Source: Phyto melanocephala (taxonomy: Eukaryota > Arthropoda > Insecta > Diptera > Rhinophoridae). From it: 64,000 nt of DNA. The stretch covers positions 172,464,235-172,528,234 of the forward strand of contig OW799233.1 of assembly GCA_941918925.1 (NCBI GenBank). Direction: 5' to 3'. Below are positions 12,061-22,616 of this stretch, piece after piece. Each line of letters begins with the position of its first letter. Positions within the stretch are counted from its first letter, which is position 1. Made by a program: the position numbers and the translations under genes. The notes under the pieces are model-generated. The model worked only from the letters and a program-made list of their open reading frames with translations. It was not told the origin of the DNA and ran no database searches.

Positions 12061-14169
12061 GCAAAACTATAAGAACAACAAAGGCAGTCATATGTATTTA
12101 CTCATATGTCAATAAGTTTCTGGATTATAATAACGATTTGTTGCCAAACATTTCCAAAGGACTGACATCTCAGACAGAACTGTGCAATATGTGAGGGCTT
12201 TTAAATAATGATTGAAGCCATCACATGGATAGATATATAATGCTTAATCCATTTCCCTACCCGTAATCTTTTATAAATATATACAATTGTTGGTATTTAA
12301 AACAAAAATCTATTTACGTACACTACGAAGGACCAGTTGCGTAATTCTCGAGTGAGTTTGAAACGAAAGTAATTGGTATAGAGTGTTTCAAAAACTCCAA
12401 CACAAAAGTTAGTTATATGGACATTAACATATGCATTTAAGCGATCTAGACTAATTGATAATGTGGAAAAATTGCAGACATAAAAACCGGTTTTTCGAAT
12501 AATTAAAAAAACCGATATTATAACAGTAGCAACATAAGTTTTGACAACTCTACTGATTTAATATCCTTTAAGTTTTTTATGGGTTTTTTGTTAAAAAAAA
12601 TTAAATAGATTTATAATTTTTTTTTGTTGTCGGACTTTTATAAAAGTTTTTCCCAGCTAACAATTTTCAAAAAAAACATATTTTCTACATTTTAGTTCTT
12701 AAAAAAAATTGTTAATTAAAAAATATTTAAGCATTTTTTTTATAAAAATAATTTAATAACTTTTTTAAAAAAAAGGAGAGAAATTTTTTAATTTAATTTA
12801 AATGTATTTCTTGCTTTTTCAACTGTGTGAGATATATTTTTCACTCTGTATGCGAATATGTATCTACATGTAGTCTGTAATAGCTGTTGTATGAACATGA
12901 ATACTTAATATTGATGTACATTCTGTCACTGGCACACAAACCATCGCATGTTCATGATTTTTATAGTTTGACACACACTATTTTTACGCTGCATTTGTCT
13001 TTTTACTGCTCCTGTTGTTGAGTACTTCAAACATTACAAGAATTTTATTCACGCTTCGCTTTTTTTTCTTCTTTTTTTGTTTACTCATACAAAATGTATG
13101 TGGAAAAAATGTGGAAAACATCTATATGTTGCTCATGAATGTAAAAGGAATAAAATAAAACTTGACCCATATTATTATATGTATGTATGGATGTATGCAT
13201 GTATGTATGAATGTAGATTAACAGAAATAAAAATAAAACTGAATAAATATAAAATAAGATTTTGTTACGAGATGAAAAATAACCAAGAAATATCCCAAAG
13301 TGTGACATTTTTCCTGACATCGTAAAAGCAAACATTTTGACTTTAATTCGAACAAAACTTGGTAATCTTTTCAATATATCTAAACGAGACTGAAAACAGC
13401 TTAATCAATACAAGTATAAAGTAAAAACAATAAAAAAAATAACAAATCAAAACTGTAAGCTATTTTTGAGTTAATTTATATTTTCTAGAACTTGAAGAAC
13501 AGACAATTTAATTTTAATTCAAAAGCTTTATACTTTATTCCTTAAGCAGTTACCAACTACCTCATATTTATAGCAACACTACCTTCTCATTATCAATACC
13601 ATTCGTCCAACAAAGTAAACACAAATTAAAATCACAAGAGTTCAAGAGACCAGAACAAGAAAAAAAATGGACAACCAAGAGAAAAATGCACAAACTACTC
13701 AAGAAAAACGACGAAAAAAACACAAGAACTTAAATGACACTGGAGAAACTGACGTCTGTCTGTATTCAGTCAGCTACAGCACAAAACACACACAATAAAG
13801 CAATTACATCTTGATGTAGAAAAGAGAGTAGATATTCAAATAATGTGAAGTGCCCCAAAAGGGCAGAGAGTAAATGGAATAAAATCATGATGATTATGAA
13901 TAAAAAGCACAACAACTTGTACCATTAAAAAATCGGATTTCAATCAGTAATTAAAAATTCAAATTTTTGGGTATTGTTGAAAGCATATTTTCTCATCTAC
14001 TGTATTAGAAGAATATTAATAAACTCATTCATTAAAAATATTCATTTAAAAATTATTAAATCTAAACCTCAAGAAAAGAACTTTTTTAAACTCCTTTTTA
14101 ACCAAACTTTATTGAATAAGTTACAGTAAAGTCAAAAACTTTTAAACACATTTTTTATAAGAACAACTT
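12061..14169. other. no recognised gene
   Basis: AT-rich DNA with (TATG)n-like sequence at 13178-13215. The block aaaaaccggtttttcgaataa (12481-12504) resembles the interior of the hAT-like element at 20.1-21.0 kb and may be a fragment of it. Overlapping frames at 13077-13374 on both strands sit on the microsatellite and are not credible. Confidence 0.5.
13667..13798 (+). CDS. 43-codon small ORF, function unknown
   Basis: ATG to TAA, 43 codons, hydrophilic and lysine-rich (ending KHTQ), in a patch (13560-13880) less AT-skewed than its surroundings. It has no recognised domain, signal peptide or neighbouring exon. It may be chance; it is noted because it is the only start-to-stop frame here with non-AT-driven composition and no transposon similarity. 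Confidence 0.12.
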   Translation: MDNQEKNAQTTQEKRRKKHKNLNDTGETDVCLYSVSYSTKHTQ

Positions 14170-14800
14170 TTTACAGGGTGGTCAAACCAAAATGCACGAT
14201 GCTAAATGTAATAAAAATAAAAAGGTTTTAAAGAATTACTTTGATATTTTTTATTACGATAGAAGGATACATGGCAATTATGTGTGAAACAAAATATCGG
14301 CCAAATGCTAACCAATGGTCCATATTTTTATTTACTCTGAGACATAATTGAGACTCAATGTCGTTAATGTGCCGAATAATTTCATTCTTTAGCTCTTGAA
14401 TAATTATTAGCTTATCGACTTACACTTTTTCTTCTAAATATTGCCAAAGAAGCAGTGTCAAATCACATGATAGTGGCTGCAAATTAACATCGCTACGACG
14501 TGAGATAACACAGCTATTAATTTTTTTGTGAAAGAGCCATTATTTCGTTGGTTGTAGGGCAAGTGGCACCCTTCTGTGGGAAACACATATTGTCCAGATT
14601 TACATCCTCAATTTCGCAGCACAAGAAGCCCGTGATCAATTTGCGATAGCGAACACTACTCACGAAGAAATACGACCCAATGATGCCTCCAGGTCATACA
14701 CCGCATTAAGCAGTTACTATTTGTAAATGTATTGGGTTAAAAATAATCACTCGTCGATTCTCATTTGCTTAAATGCGGCAATTCTGCTTTTTTAAGGGCT
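14170..14800 (-). pseudogene. Tc1/mariner-superfamily transposase relic (DD41D/rosa-like)
   Basis: On the minus strand from about 14740 down to 14190, pieces of a transposase can be read in changing frames: a GGIIGSYFF-type segment, a YRKLITGFL-type segment, LDNMCFPQKGATC (the place of FQQDGATCH, with the catalytic D altered to K), a SRRSDVN...SCDLT segment around the third acidic residue, and a C-terminal KNEIIRHINDIE segment. The second catalytic residue is lost and several stops are present. The plus-strand 'acagggtggtc' near 14174 resembles the GGGTGG-type ends of related copies. The DD41D label comes from my memory of the family, not from counting residues here. Confidence 0.75.
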
Positions 14801-15431
14801 CTTCTGCCAGACTATTACGAACAACAGCCATGTTTTCCACATAATGAACTAGCTAATCAAGCACAGGTGTTTTAAAATTTCCTACAGACCTGAAATTTGC
14901 TTACAGTTGCATTGTTTTCATATACGCAGGAATGCTTTTAATACAATATAAAATTTTTCTTTGTACTTATTAAAACACAATTTACAGCATTTCATGTAAT
15001 TATTTGTATTTATAAAAATTCAATATTACTTATAATTACAGTGAACTCGCAGAAACCTCAACATCCAGTAACATGAACTACCCAAAAACATGAACATTTT
15101 TTTTATTCCATTGACTAATCTAAAACGTGAACAAAGGCTGAAGGCTCTAAAACGTGAACTTTTAACGAACGTTAAAATTCAATTATGTAAGATTGTTTAA
15201 AATTTTTGGGATTCCCCGCAGAAGAATGTCGTAGTTTGTTTGTTTTAAACAACTTTTGTTGCATGATAAGTAGCTTTAGAATTAATGCGGCAGTTTTACT
15301 GGAAGCATCTCTCTGTGCTGACTATACATATAGGTATATAAATAATATAAACAAGTGATCTCTAAAAATATTTTTATTAAAAATATCTCATAATTATCTA
15401 GTTTTTTGACCTTTTTTAATTTATTTATTTT

Positions 15432-15643
15432 AAAATTATTTAAGCTCGAGGTCTTTTAATTAATTTAAATGATATATTTAATTTTTATTAATTCTTCCGA
15501 TATTTCGCTACTCCGTTGTGTAGCATCGTCAGGAAATATTTGTTTTTATTTTTTTGTAAAATTTTTTTTTTTTATTTTTTTTTTTTAATAAAAATTAAAT
15601 ATATTATTTAAATTAATTAAAAGACCTCGAGCTTAAATAATTT
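15432..15643. repeat. foldback nested in pogo-like element
   Basis: The left arm (15432-15492, aaaattatttaagctcgagg...) is repeated inverted at 15586-15643 with only a few differences, around a T-rich centre. The inner edge of the left arm carries the hammerhead-like motif (minus strand). The outer arm motif AAGCTCGAGGTC corresponds to AGCTTGAGATCA in the foldback at 45.8 kb, so the two belong to one family. It interrupts the pogo-like element just upstream of its coding relic and so inserted later. Confidence 0.75.
15495..15533 (-). ncRNA. hammerhead-ribozyme-like core, copy 1
   Basis: On the minus strand CTGACGA (15532-15526) fits the CUGANGA core. It is followed by GCTAC and GTAGC (15524-15520 and 15511-15507), which form a 5-bp helix II, and then GAAA (15506-15503), the second core strand. 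The order and spacing match a hammerhead ribozyme. A helix I partner and cleavage strand are not obvious in the T-rich flank. Such minimal motifs are known from the terminal repeats of Penelope-like retroelements. Motif-level evidence only. Confidence 0.45.
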
Positions 15644-15660
15644 TAGTTTATATTTAAAAA

Positions 15661-16010
15661 TATGTCTATTAAAAAACCAGAAGTGTTAAATCTTCAAGAA
15701 AAGTCAAATATTTTAGAGCCTTTACGCAAAGGTTCATCTGTATCTGGTCGCCAAATCGAGGACTTGTTCAATAAGAAACAATAAAGATAAAATTTCGAAA
15801 TGCGTTAATTATACATTGTCAGGCCCTTGAAGACCGAAAACACTGCATACTTCGGAGCTTCCAAAAATTGAAAAATCTCTGTTCAAATGGTTTACCCAAC
15901 TTCGAAATAAAAGCCCACCGGTTAGCGGCATTATGATTAAAAGAAAGCTATTGAATTGCACAATCAATTTAAGGAAAATAACCATGCAAAACCTCTCTTT
16001 AGGATGAATT
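15661..16010 (+). pseudogene. CENP-B/pogo-type DNA-binding domain relic
   Basis: Starting at an ATG near 15661 the frame reads MSIKKPEVLNLQEKSNI and matches the first helix-turn-helix of CENP-B/Tigger transposases. It is open for about 40 codons to a TAA at 15782. A second part (about 15855-16005, another frame) resembles the second CENP-B helix-turn-helix: SLFKWFTQLR, then PPVSG, then KAIELHNQF. The DDE catalytic domain is absent. It lies between the ends of the 15.04-16.25-kb element, which supports the pogo assignment. Inactive. Confidence 0.7.
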
Positions 16011-16297
16011 CAGTAAATAATTGAGAAATAAGTATCTTAAAACACTTTTGCAAACCGTAGTAGCTATGTAGTACATTGAATCAAAACATGTTTCATAGGT
16101 GAAAATAACTTACATACCTTATTTTAAATTAAATAAAAGATAAAAGAAACTAAAATATGTTAAAGAAAAAATGCAATCTAAAACGTGAACAAAATCGAAA
16201 ACGTGAACACCCTTGGTAAAAATTAGTTCACGTTTTTGCGAGTTTACTGTATAAAGTTACTATGCCAAAAACAAATTTTGTTTTTTTTATATAAATA

Positions 16298-17049
16298 CTA
16301 GCCAAACCCGGCGCGCGTTGCTACGCCCATTAATGAATCGAAATGCATTCTGAATTTTAATTGAATATCAAGTGCAAAAACCTAAAAATTATAATTTTGT
16401 TATGGGCGTGGCATTTCCCACTTTTCTAGCCACGAAATTGTAAAGTCATAACAGCTCAATATGTGTGCAAAGTTTCAGAAGAATCGGACCAGTGCAAGTA
16501 TCCCAAAATTAAAATTGTTTTTATGGGCGTGGGCTTGCCCACTTTTCTAATCACGAAATTGTAAAGTCATAATAGCTCAATATGTGTGCAAAGTTTCAGA
16601 AAAATCGGTCTGATTCAAGTACCTCAAAATTATAGCCTTTTTTTATGGGCGTGGCCCCGCCCACTTTTTTAATCACGAAGTTATAAAGTCACGACAGCTT
16701 AATATGTGTGCAAAGTTTCAAAAAAATCGGTCCAGTGCAAGTACCTCAAAGTTAAAACTTTTTTAGGGGCGTGGCCCCGCCCACTTTTCTTATCACGAAA
16801 TTATTTAGTCATGACAGATCGATATGTGTGCAAAGTTTCAGAAAAATCGGTCAAGTGCAAGTAGCTAAAACTGATAACTAATTTTTTATGGGCGTGGCCC
16901 CGCCCACTTTTTTCATCCATAAACACTACCCGGTATGTGTACAACAACTTACCAAAGTTTGAGCCCGATCGGTTTTACAGTTTCAGAGTCTATAGCTAAC
17001 ACACACACACAAACACACACACACAGAGTTTAACTTTTATATATATAGA
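16298..17049 (-). mobile_element. Helitron-like element, family B copy 1, with 121-bp repeats
   Basis: Read on the minus strand it starts TCTATATATATAAAAG (17049), passes a (GT)n run, contains a tandem array, and ends GGGTTTGGCTAG (16298) followed by T. TC...CTAG ends without target duplication fit Helitrons. A GC-rich GCGCGCCGGG block lies just before the CTAG, where Helitrons carry a terminal hairpin. The array (about 16400-16910) has five units of about 121 bp, each with TATGGGCGTGGC, CACGAAATT and GTGCAAAGTTTCAG. There is no coding capacity. The base before TC is T rather than the usual A. Confidence 0.65.
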
Positions 17050-18139
17050 AGATAACAAAATATTGTTAATATTTATTGAATAAAATTATTAAACTGTATT
17101 GCAAACAGAAATAGTAAAATCACTTTAAATATATTTTATGTTTGAGGAATAATTTATGTATGCCAGTCAAATGATGGATACAGAAAGCATAACTAAAATG
17201 CGAGATAATATGAACAAGAACAAGATGTTATTTGATACAAATGGAAAATTTTAAAGCTCTTATATTCTGATTTCATTTAATTGTAACATAAAAAGTAGTT
17301 TAAACCTAATATACTTAAATATATCAATAGCTAATTTAAAAAATTCCTTCCACTCGGCTAGTACTTGAATAATTAAATTCAGTATACTTAAATGCTTACA
17401 ATTTAACTTAAAAATGTTTATGGACCTAGTAACAAATTTTGCACTAGTTCAATGTGAATAACATTTTTCATGAAGGCATGAAGAATGCCTTTCCCAAATA
17501 CAGAATAGTTAGCCTTTCGTGATGTAGTTCAAAAAACATGCAAATGCATGCAAAAAATCTTTGTTAGTTGATGTAAGCAGACATTATGAACTCATGAAAC
17601 ATGGGTTTCTTTTCATCCACAGTGCATGCGTTCCATTGGAATTGAGTAAAATTTATTAATTTATTCATATACAAATGCTTTCAAATGACAAGTTAATGTA
17701 AAAATCATACATAAATTGAACCAATTCATTATGCTGAGGAAGTTTAATAATTTTGGAAAATGAACTTAAGCCAAAATAAATAATTTTCAAAATTCTGATT
17801 GGTTTTAAATTTGATCCAAATTGTTCATATAGCAAATATAACATCAATTTTTTTTAATTTGTTGTAGAGAACTCTAAGGATAAATTTACATTTACCAGTC
17901 AGAACCATTACAACAGGTATTTAGTATATAACTTATAAATGGAGGATTCACAACAGATGACTTATAATAGCTCATATGACATTTGAGTGGTACATACATA
18001 TCTATTATTTATATTTACTAAGTTATTGAATATAATACTCTAAACAACAACGTTTTTTGCTTCCAAAACCTTCAATTTTGTAGTAACACTGCGCCATATG
18101 TGGAAAAATGTTTTTACACTTGATTAATTTAAACCTACT
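17050..18139. other. no gene seen
   Basis: AT-rich sequence. Open frames here (for example 17665-17847, minus) are short and rich in F, I, L and N. No element ends recognised. Confidence 0.55.
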
Positions 18140-18900
18140 GCTCACCTAAAGCCTGTCGTGAGTGACTGTATGCGAACGTACGAGAAATGGTCTATGCAGT
18201 TCAGAAATTTTAATTTTGACACGGAAGATAAAGGTAGCCAAAAAACTTTTAAGATTAATAATTGGAGGCATTTCTTAATGAACATTAATGTAAGGTTACT
18301 CAAGCAGCAATTTCTTAATGTTTTCGGCAATCAAGATTCACTCAAAAGCAGGGAAATTTGGTGCCATACGAATTTTAGCAGAGAGGCATTTAAAGGCAGT
18401 TTTGCATGTCGGTATGCCGCTTGAATCATTTTCGCACCGAATAATTACTTGCAATTAAAAATGGATACGATAACTCGAAGCATAAAATATCGTTAGGAAA
18501 ATCCGACTGAACAAACACCAAAACTAAATATCTATTTTTATTGGTAGAATCATTACAGAAAGCCTGTGTTAAGTGCTACTGATTCAGCCAGCATTGGCTG
18601 AAAAACCTCCACAATATGAGGCCAATTATAAAACTTTTATATTTTCAAAAAAATTCTTGCCGATATAAATTTTAAAAATTATTTAAAAAAAGTGCATGAA
18701 AGTACTGCCTCATCGACTTATAGTCCAGATCTTGTCCCGTCTGAACATATTTATTTCGATCGATGCAGACGGCACTTTCTGGGATATACTTTACATACAA
18801 AGTTATCAAAATTTATTAGACTCGTGATTGGCCTTAAAAGATGTGTAGTCCTTTTGGTTTTGCATCCATTAAAATCGTTTCGCTACGAAAATAATGTTTT
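18140..18900 (+). pseudogene. mariner (DD34D-type) transposase relic
   Basis: The N-terminal piece (about 18170-18260) reads TYEKWSMQFRNFNFDTEDK, close to the CQRWFEKFRNGDFDLEDK region of mariner transposases. The C-terminal piece (about 18690-18800) reads TYSPDLVPSEHIYFD, corresponding to the YSPDLAPSDYHLF motif with the third catalytic aspartate, here changed to glutamate. The middle is degraded and the two pieces lie in different frames. No terminal inverted repeats were identified. The open frames at 18158-18424 and 18692-18934 are the surviving segments; the minus-strand frame opposite is incidental. Confidence 0.75.
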
Positions 18901-19000
18901 AAATATTTATGTGCTTAAATTAATTATAAAATGAATTATTTAAAAAATTTATTAATTTTTTTACACAATAATATTATAAGAATCAAAATAGCAATAACTT

Positions 19001-19042
19001 TCCTAACGATTCTACACAACAGAGTAGCGAAATATCGAAAAA
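19001..19042 (+). ncRNA. hammerhead-ribozyme-like core, copy 2 (degenerate)
   Basis: CTAACGA (19003-19009) stands where CUGANGA is expected, one base off. TCTAC and GTAGC-like arms follow and could form helix II, then GAAA (19029-19032) and TATCG. The downstream sequence (AAAAAAAATTATTAAAACTAT) matches the outer arm of the 45.9-kb copy, so this is the same family without the opposite arm. The G-to-A change in the core would be expected to abolish cleavage. Confidence 0.4.
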
Positions 19043-19132
19043 AAATTATTAAAACTATAAAAAACATAATTCTTGTAACTAAAAAAAGCGTTAATAATTT
19101 TTGTAAATATTTCAAATTATATTACTTTTAAT

Positions 19133-20110
19133 GAAAAGTCTGCAAGTGCGGGGATTGTGCTTTTTGACTTAAAAATTGCGCCAAAAATTAGTCTGATCAC
19201 TGAACCAAATATTGTGCATCATGGCTCTCCTGAGCTCAAAAACAATTTTCAAAATAATTTGCGACTAATTTTTTTGTGTTTTTAACAATAAAATAGCAAA
19301 ACAGTCTGAAAAAATCACAATAAAATTAAGAGATTTTAAACTTCGCTAGTATGTAAACGCATTTACTAAAAACCACCTAATATTACATAAAATTTTGTAT
19401 AAGTTTTTTCATAATTACACTGAGAAAATACAAAAAGTTTTCAGAAATTTAGTAACGATACTATAAACTTTGTGTTGAGAGATGCGTAATTTCAATTGGA
19501 ATTAAAATGTCTGACCACAACAAAACAAAACTCTATTTTCGAAACTGAATCAATAGGTTGACAAAAAAATCCATAAATTTAATGGAACTATTTTCCATGA
19601 GTAAATGGTTTTGATGTATTTTTTACAAACAATTTTTTTCAATTGAAGTTATTGCACTTTTTGTTTCTGGAAGGTGCTCAGAATGTAGCACAATCGAATA
19701 ATTACAGTTTAATTATTTATTTTATGATGCCACAGTTAATGCCGCAAAGGTCCCAAAAATGGAAATTTTTTAAATTTTTATTATATGTTATATATTTATA
19801 AAGCAGCAATCTGAATAATAGAAATATAGGTTATGGAACAAAGTGAGGAATGAGTAGTGTTTACAGAGATTTATGTTTTCTTTTTTTAATTGCACAAACC
19901 CTAATAATAATTAAGGAAATTTAATTTGCCTAATTGGTCAGTAATAAACTTTTACCATTATTACTTTGCGTGGTTTATTAAACAAAAAAAAATATCTTTT
20001 AGAGTAAGGGAAAATAAAAGGGTTAAACAACAGTTCTATAAAAGTTAATCATAAAAGTTCTGGTCTGTTTAATACAATTAGGTTGCCCCTGCTGACAACA
20101 TTTTCAGTTA
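19133..20110. other. no gene seen
   Basis: AT-rich DNA without a plausible coding frame. Short oligo-A and oligo-T runs. No element ends recognised. Confidence 0.55.
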
Positions 20111-20118
20111 CTAATTAG

Positions 20119-21015
20119 TAGGGTGATCGATTATTCGACTTTTTTAAGAAACCGGTTTTCAAATAATTTGAAATTTAAAAAAAACCCGTTGCTATTTTGA
20201 AAATTGAGAAAAAACCGGTTAACCGGTTCGAATATATAAAATATAATATTTAAAGAAAAAATTAAAAAATATTGTAAAAAAAGATTATAATTAAATTTAT
20301 ATATAAATATGAAATTTTAACAGTTTATATACGTTCGTATCTCCTTCGGTACATTTTTTAAATATTAAATATATCTTTTAAACTAATATGCACTAACGTA
20401 TTTTGTTTGAAATTATTTCTGTAATTTGAAATACATGTTAAAGGCTAGGGAAAACATCTTTAAAATTTCATTTTAAAATTTCTTTCTTATACCCCTGACA
20501 GACATACAAATATAGGCATAAACTAGTTTGTTTGCTGGTTTAATTGAAATTTAAGTTGACAGACACTCAATGCCATTAATTAAATGTAGGATCTGGAAGG
20601 ACGGTTATTGGTTTTTCTTTATTTTTACTACACTTTTTACTTAAAAGTGATCGATCAGCTAAGTTTATGCTTCAATTACCTTTAACGTTAGGTTTATATT
20701 TATCTTATAAAAAATTAATATTAAAGATCAATTATTTTTCTTATTTTACATTTGTTTTTTATACAACAAATAAATTTCTTACAATATTATAAAAGAATAT
20801 TTAATAGTTTTTTTCTGATTTTTTGAAAATTTTCGAGTACTAAATATACTATAGTACGATTGGTTACAAAGATATATAAAAAAAAAACCGGCTTTTTCGT
20901 ATAAAAAACCCGGTGTATTCGATATTCGAAAAATCAACATTTAGAAAAAACCGCCAGCTGAAAGAGGAAAAAACCCGGATTTTCCACCGGTTATTAAACC
21001 GAGTCGATCACCCTA
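20119..21015. mobile_element. hAT-like non-autonomous element, 8-bp target duplication
   Basis: The left end TAGGGTGATCGA (20119) is mirrored by TCGATCACCCTA ending at 21015. The 8-bp sequence CTAATTAG flanks both ends (20111-20118 and 21016-21023), the target duplication length of hAT transposons. Just inside each end are several AACCGGTT / AAACCCGG motifs (20150-20232 and 20886-21000), an arrangement like hAT subterminal binding sites. No transposase frame is present. Confidence 0.85.
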
Positions 21016-21345
21016 CTAATTAGTCAATATAATTATTATTACTTTTAGTGCGATATGGTAGTTTTTCTATTGTTGCCAGTAAATGACAACTAAATTTTCT
21101 AAATTAGTGACCAAAAATTCACTCTTTTCTAACTATTAAATTTAATCGAATTTTTAAGACATACAAGATTTTATCACAATTCTCTCAGTATAGTGGTTAT
21201 GTTTTAAATTATTATACCCTTCACACAGTGAAAAAGGGTATATATAGGTTTGTCATTCCGTGTGAAATTTCTACAATTTTCATTTCCGACCCCATAAAGT
21301 ATATATTTTCTGAAAGCTTATGAATAGAGGAGTCGATTAAGCCCT

Positions 21346-21408
21346 GACCGTCTGTCCGTCTGTCCGTCTGTCCGTCTGTCCGTCTGTCCGTCTGACCGTC
21401 TGTCCGTG
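21346..21408 (+). repeat. GTCCGTCT octamer array
   Basis: About seven tandem copies of an 8-bp unit (gtccgtct, one with gaccgtct) inside the family A repeat. It is read on the minus strand as alternating DRRTDGQTDR residues in the open frames there, which are therefore artefacts. A shorter version occurs in copy 2 at 22751-22790. Confidence 0.95.
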
Positions 21409-21662
21409 TGTATGTTGAAATCAACTTTTTGAAGCCCCCCGACATAGGTTGGACCCGGGTAAGGTATTAAAATATCAGAAATATTCGGGAGTAGATCGGT
21501 ATTGAAAATCAGAAACATCGGTGCATAAACAACTGAGATATGAGCAAAAACCCACGACCACCTCGATTTTCTTTTCATAAAAACAACATTACAACAACAA
21601 CATACATACATACAAACGTGTATACTGGTTAGAGAAAACGTGGCATCGAATCCCAGCTGAGG

Positions 21663-21917
21663 CAAAAAAATTTTTTTTTAAATTTTTTTAAAATTTTTTT
21701 TTTTAATTTTTTTTTTATTTTTTTTTTATTTTTTATTTAATATATTATATATATTTTTATTATTATTTTTTTTTATTTTTTTTTTTAATTTTTTATTTTT
21801 TTTTTTGTTTTATATATATTATATATGTATATAATAATTTTTTTTTTTTAATTTTTTTTTTAAATTTTTTTTTTTTTAATTTTTTTTTTATTTTTTATTT
21901 TTTTTTTGTTTTTTTAA
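21663..21917. repeat. A/T low-complexity tract
   Basis: About 255 bp of almost pure A/T, with long T runs broken by AA and ATAT. It sits inside family A copy 1, replacing most of the body seen in copy 2. Confidence 0.9.
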
Positions 21918-22616
21918 CATACATACGTGAATTTACTGTTATTGCATGACTACACGTTGTGAAGGGTATATAAGATTCGGCACGGCCGAATATAGCGCTT
22001 TTACTTGTTTTTAGTACATTTCTTCAACAAAAATTATGTTGTTTTATTTTGAAATTTTTTATATTAAAAAATTGAATTTGTATGTGTGTAACTGGAAAAG
22101 TGAGCTTTTGTTCCAACTTCAGCCGAGTGTAATGTATTTTTGGAACCATCCGTGGTTTCATCATTGGCACTCCTTGACCGGAACTAACCTCTAAGTCTTA
22201 AATGTAAATATCGTTTATTTACCTCAGAAAGCAATTATGAAAAATAAACCGTTAGTTAAACGTTAGAATGGTAAAAGATTTTTGAAAATGTATACCTAAA
22301 TATGTCTTTTAACCTTCGCACGACCAAGGCCTTTTGCTTAAGTAAATGTCCTAAGCCTAACGAGGTGGGTTGTTTGTATCTTGTACACGTTTAAAGTTAA
22401 AGGCTAATGAGAAAAACGTAAAAAATATGCAAAAGCAAAACTGAAACAACACGTGTCAAAAAGTTTTTACTATGACAGAAATTATATTTATTATTTTGCT
22501 GAGTTTCACAAAAATTTAAATTCTTTGATTATTTTTGTCCTTTCTTTGCACAAACAGTAAATAATTTTATCAATTATAAAAGATGTTACTCTTTCGTCGT
22601 TATTGTTATGTGGTAT

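Larger units (their letters stand above)
15039..16249 (+). mobile_element. pogo/Tigger-like DNA transposon with complete ends
   Basis: The left end CAGTGAACTCGCAGAAAC (15039) is mirrored by GTTTTTGCGAGTTTACTG ending at 16249. TA flanks both sides (15037-15038 and 16250-16251). CAGT termini with TA duplication fit pogo/Tigger elements of the Tc1/mariner superfamily. Copies of an AACGTGAAC motif lie just inside both ends (near 15122-15158 and 16179-16210), possibly transposase binding sites. It contains a CENP-B-type DNA-binding coding relic and a nested foldback. At 1211 bp including that insertion, it lacks the catalytic DDE part. Confidence 0.8.
21212..22012 (+). repeat. family A interspersed repeat, copy 1
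   Basis: It starts TTATACCCTTCACACAGTG, then AAAGGGTATATATAGG (a self-complementary start). It runs through TCCGACCCCATAAAGTATAT and the GTCCGTCT array, and ends GTGAAGGGTATATAAG, CGGCACGGCCGAATATAGCG, CTTTTACTTG. The first 150 bp resemble a repeat I recall from Drosophila (P-superfamily 1360/hoppel-type). That link is from memory and the class is not settled. The interior of this copy is largely replaced by A/T low-complexity sequence (21663-21917). Confidence 0.7.

Noticed and set aside
13077..13374. Overlapping ORFs on both strands
   Set aside because: Both follow a TATG-type microsatellite and AT-rich sequence with no domain.
16400..16910. CRISPR-like or satellite array
   Set aside because: 121-bp units without spacers lying within Helitron-like ends in a eukaryotic genome; it is an internal minisatellite.
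21221..21665. Two overlapping minus-strand ORFs rich in DRRTDGQTDR
   Set aside because: They are produced by the GTCCGTCT octamer array, which is open in several frames; no conserved domain.
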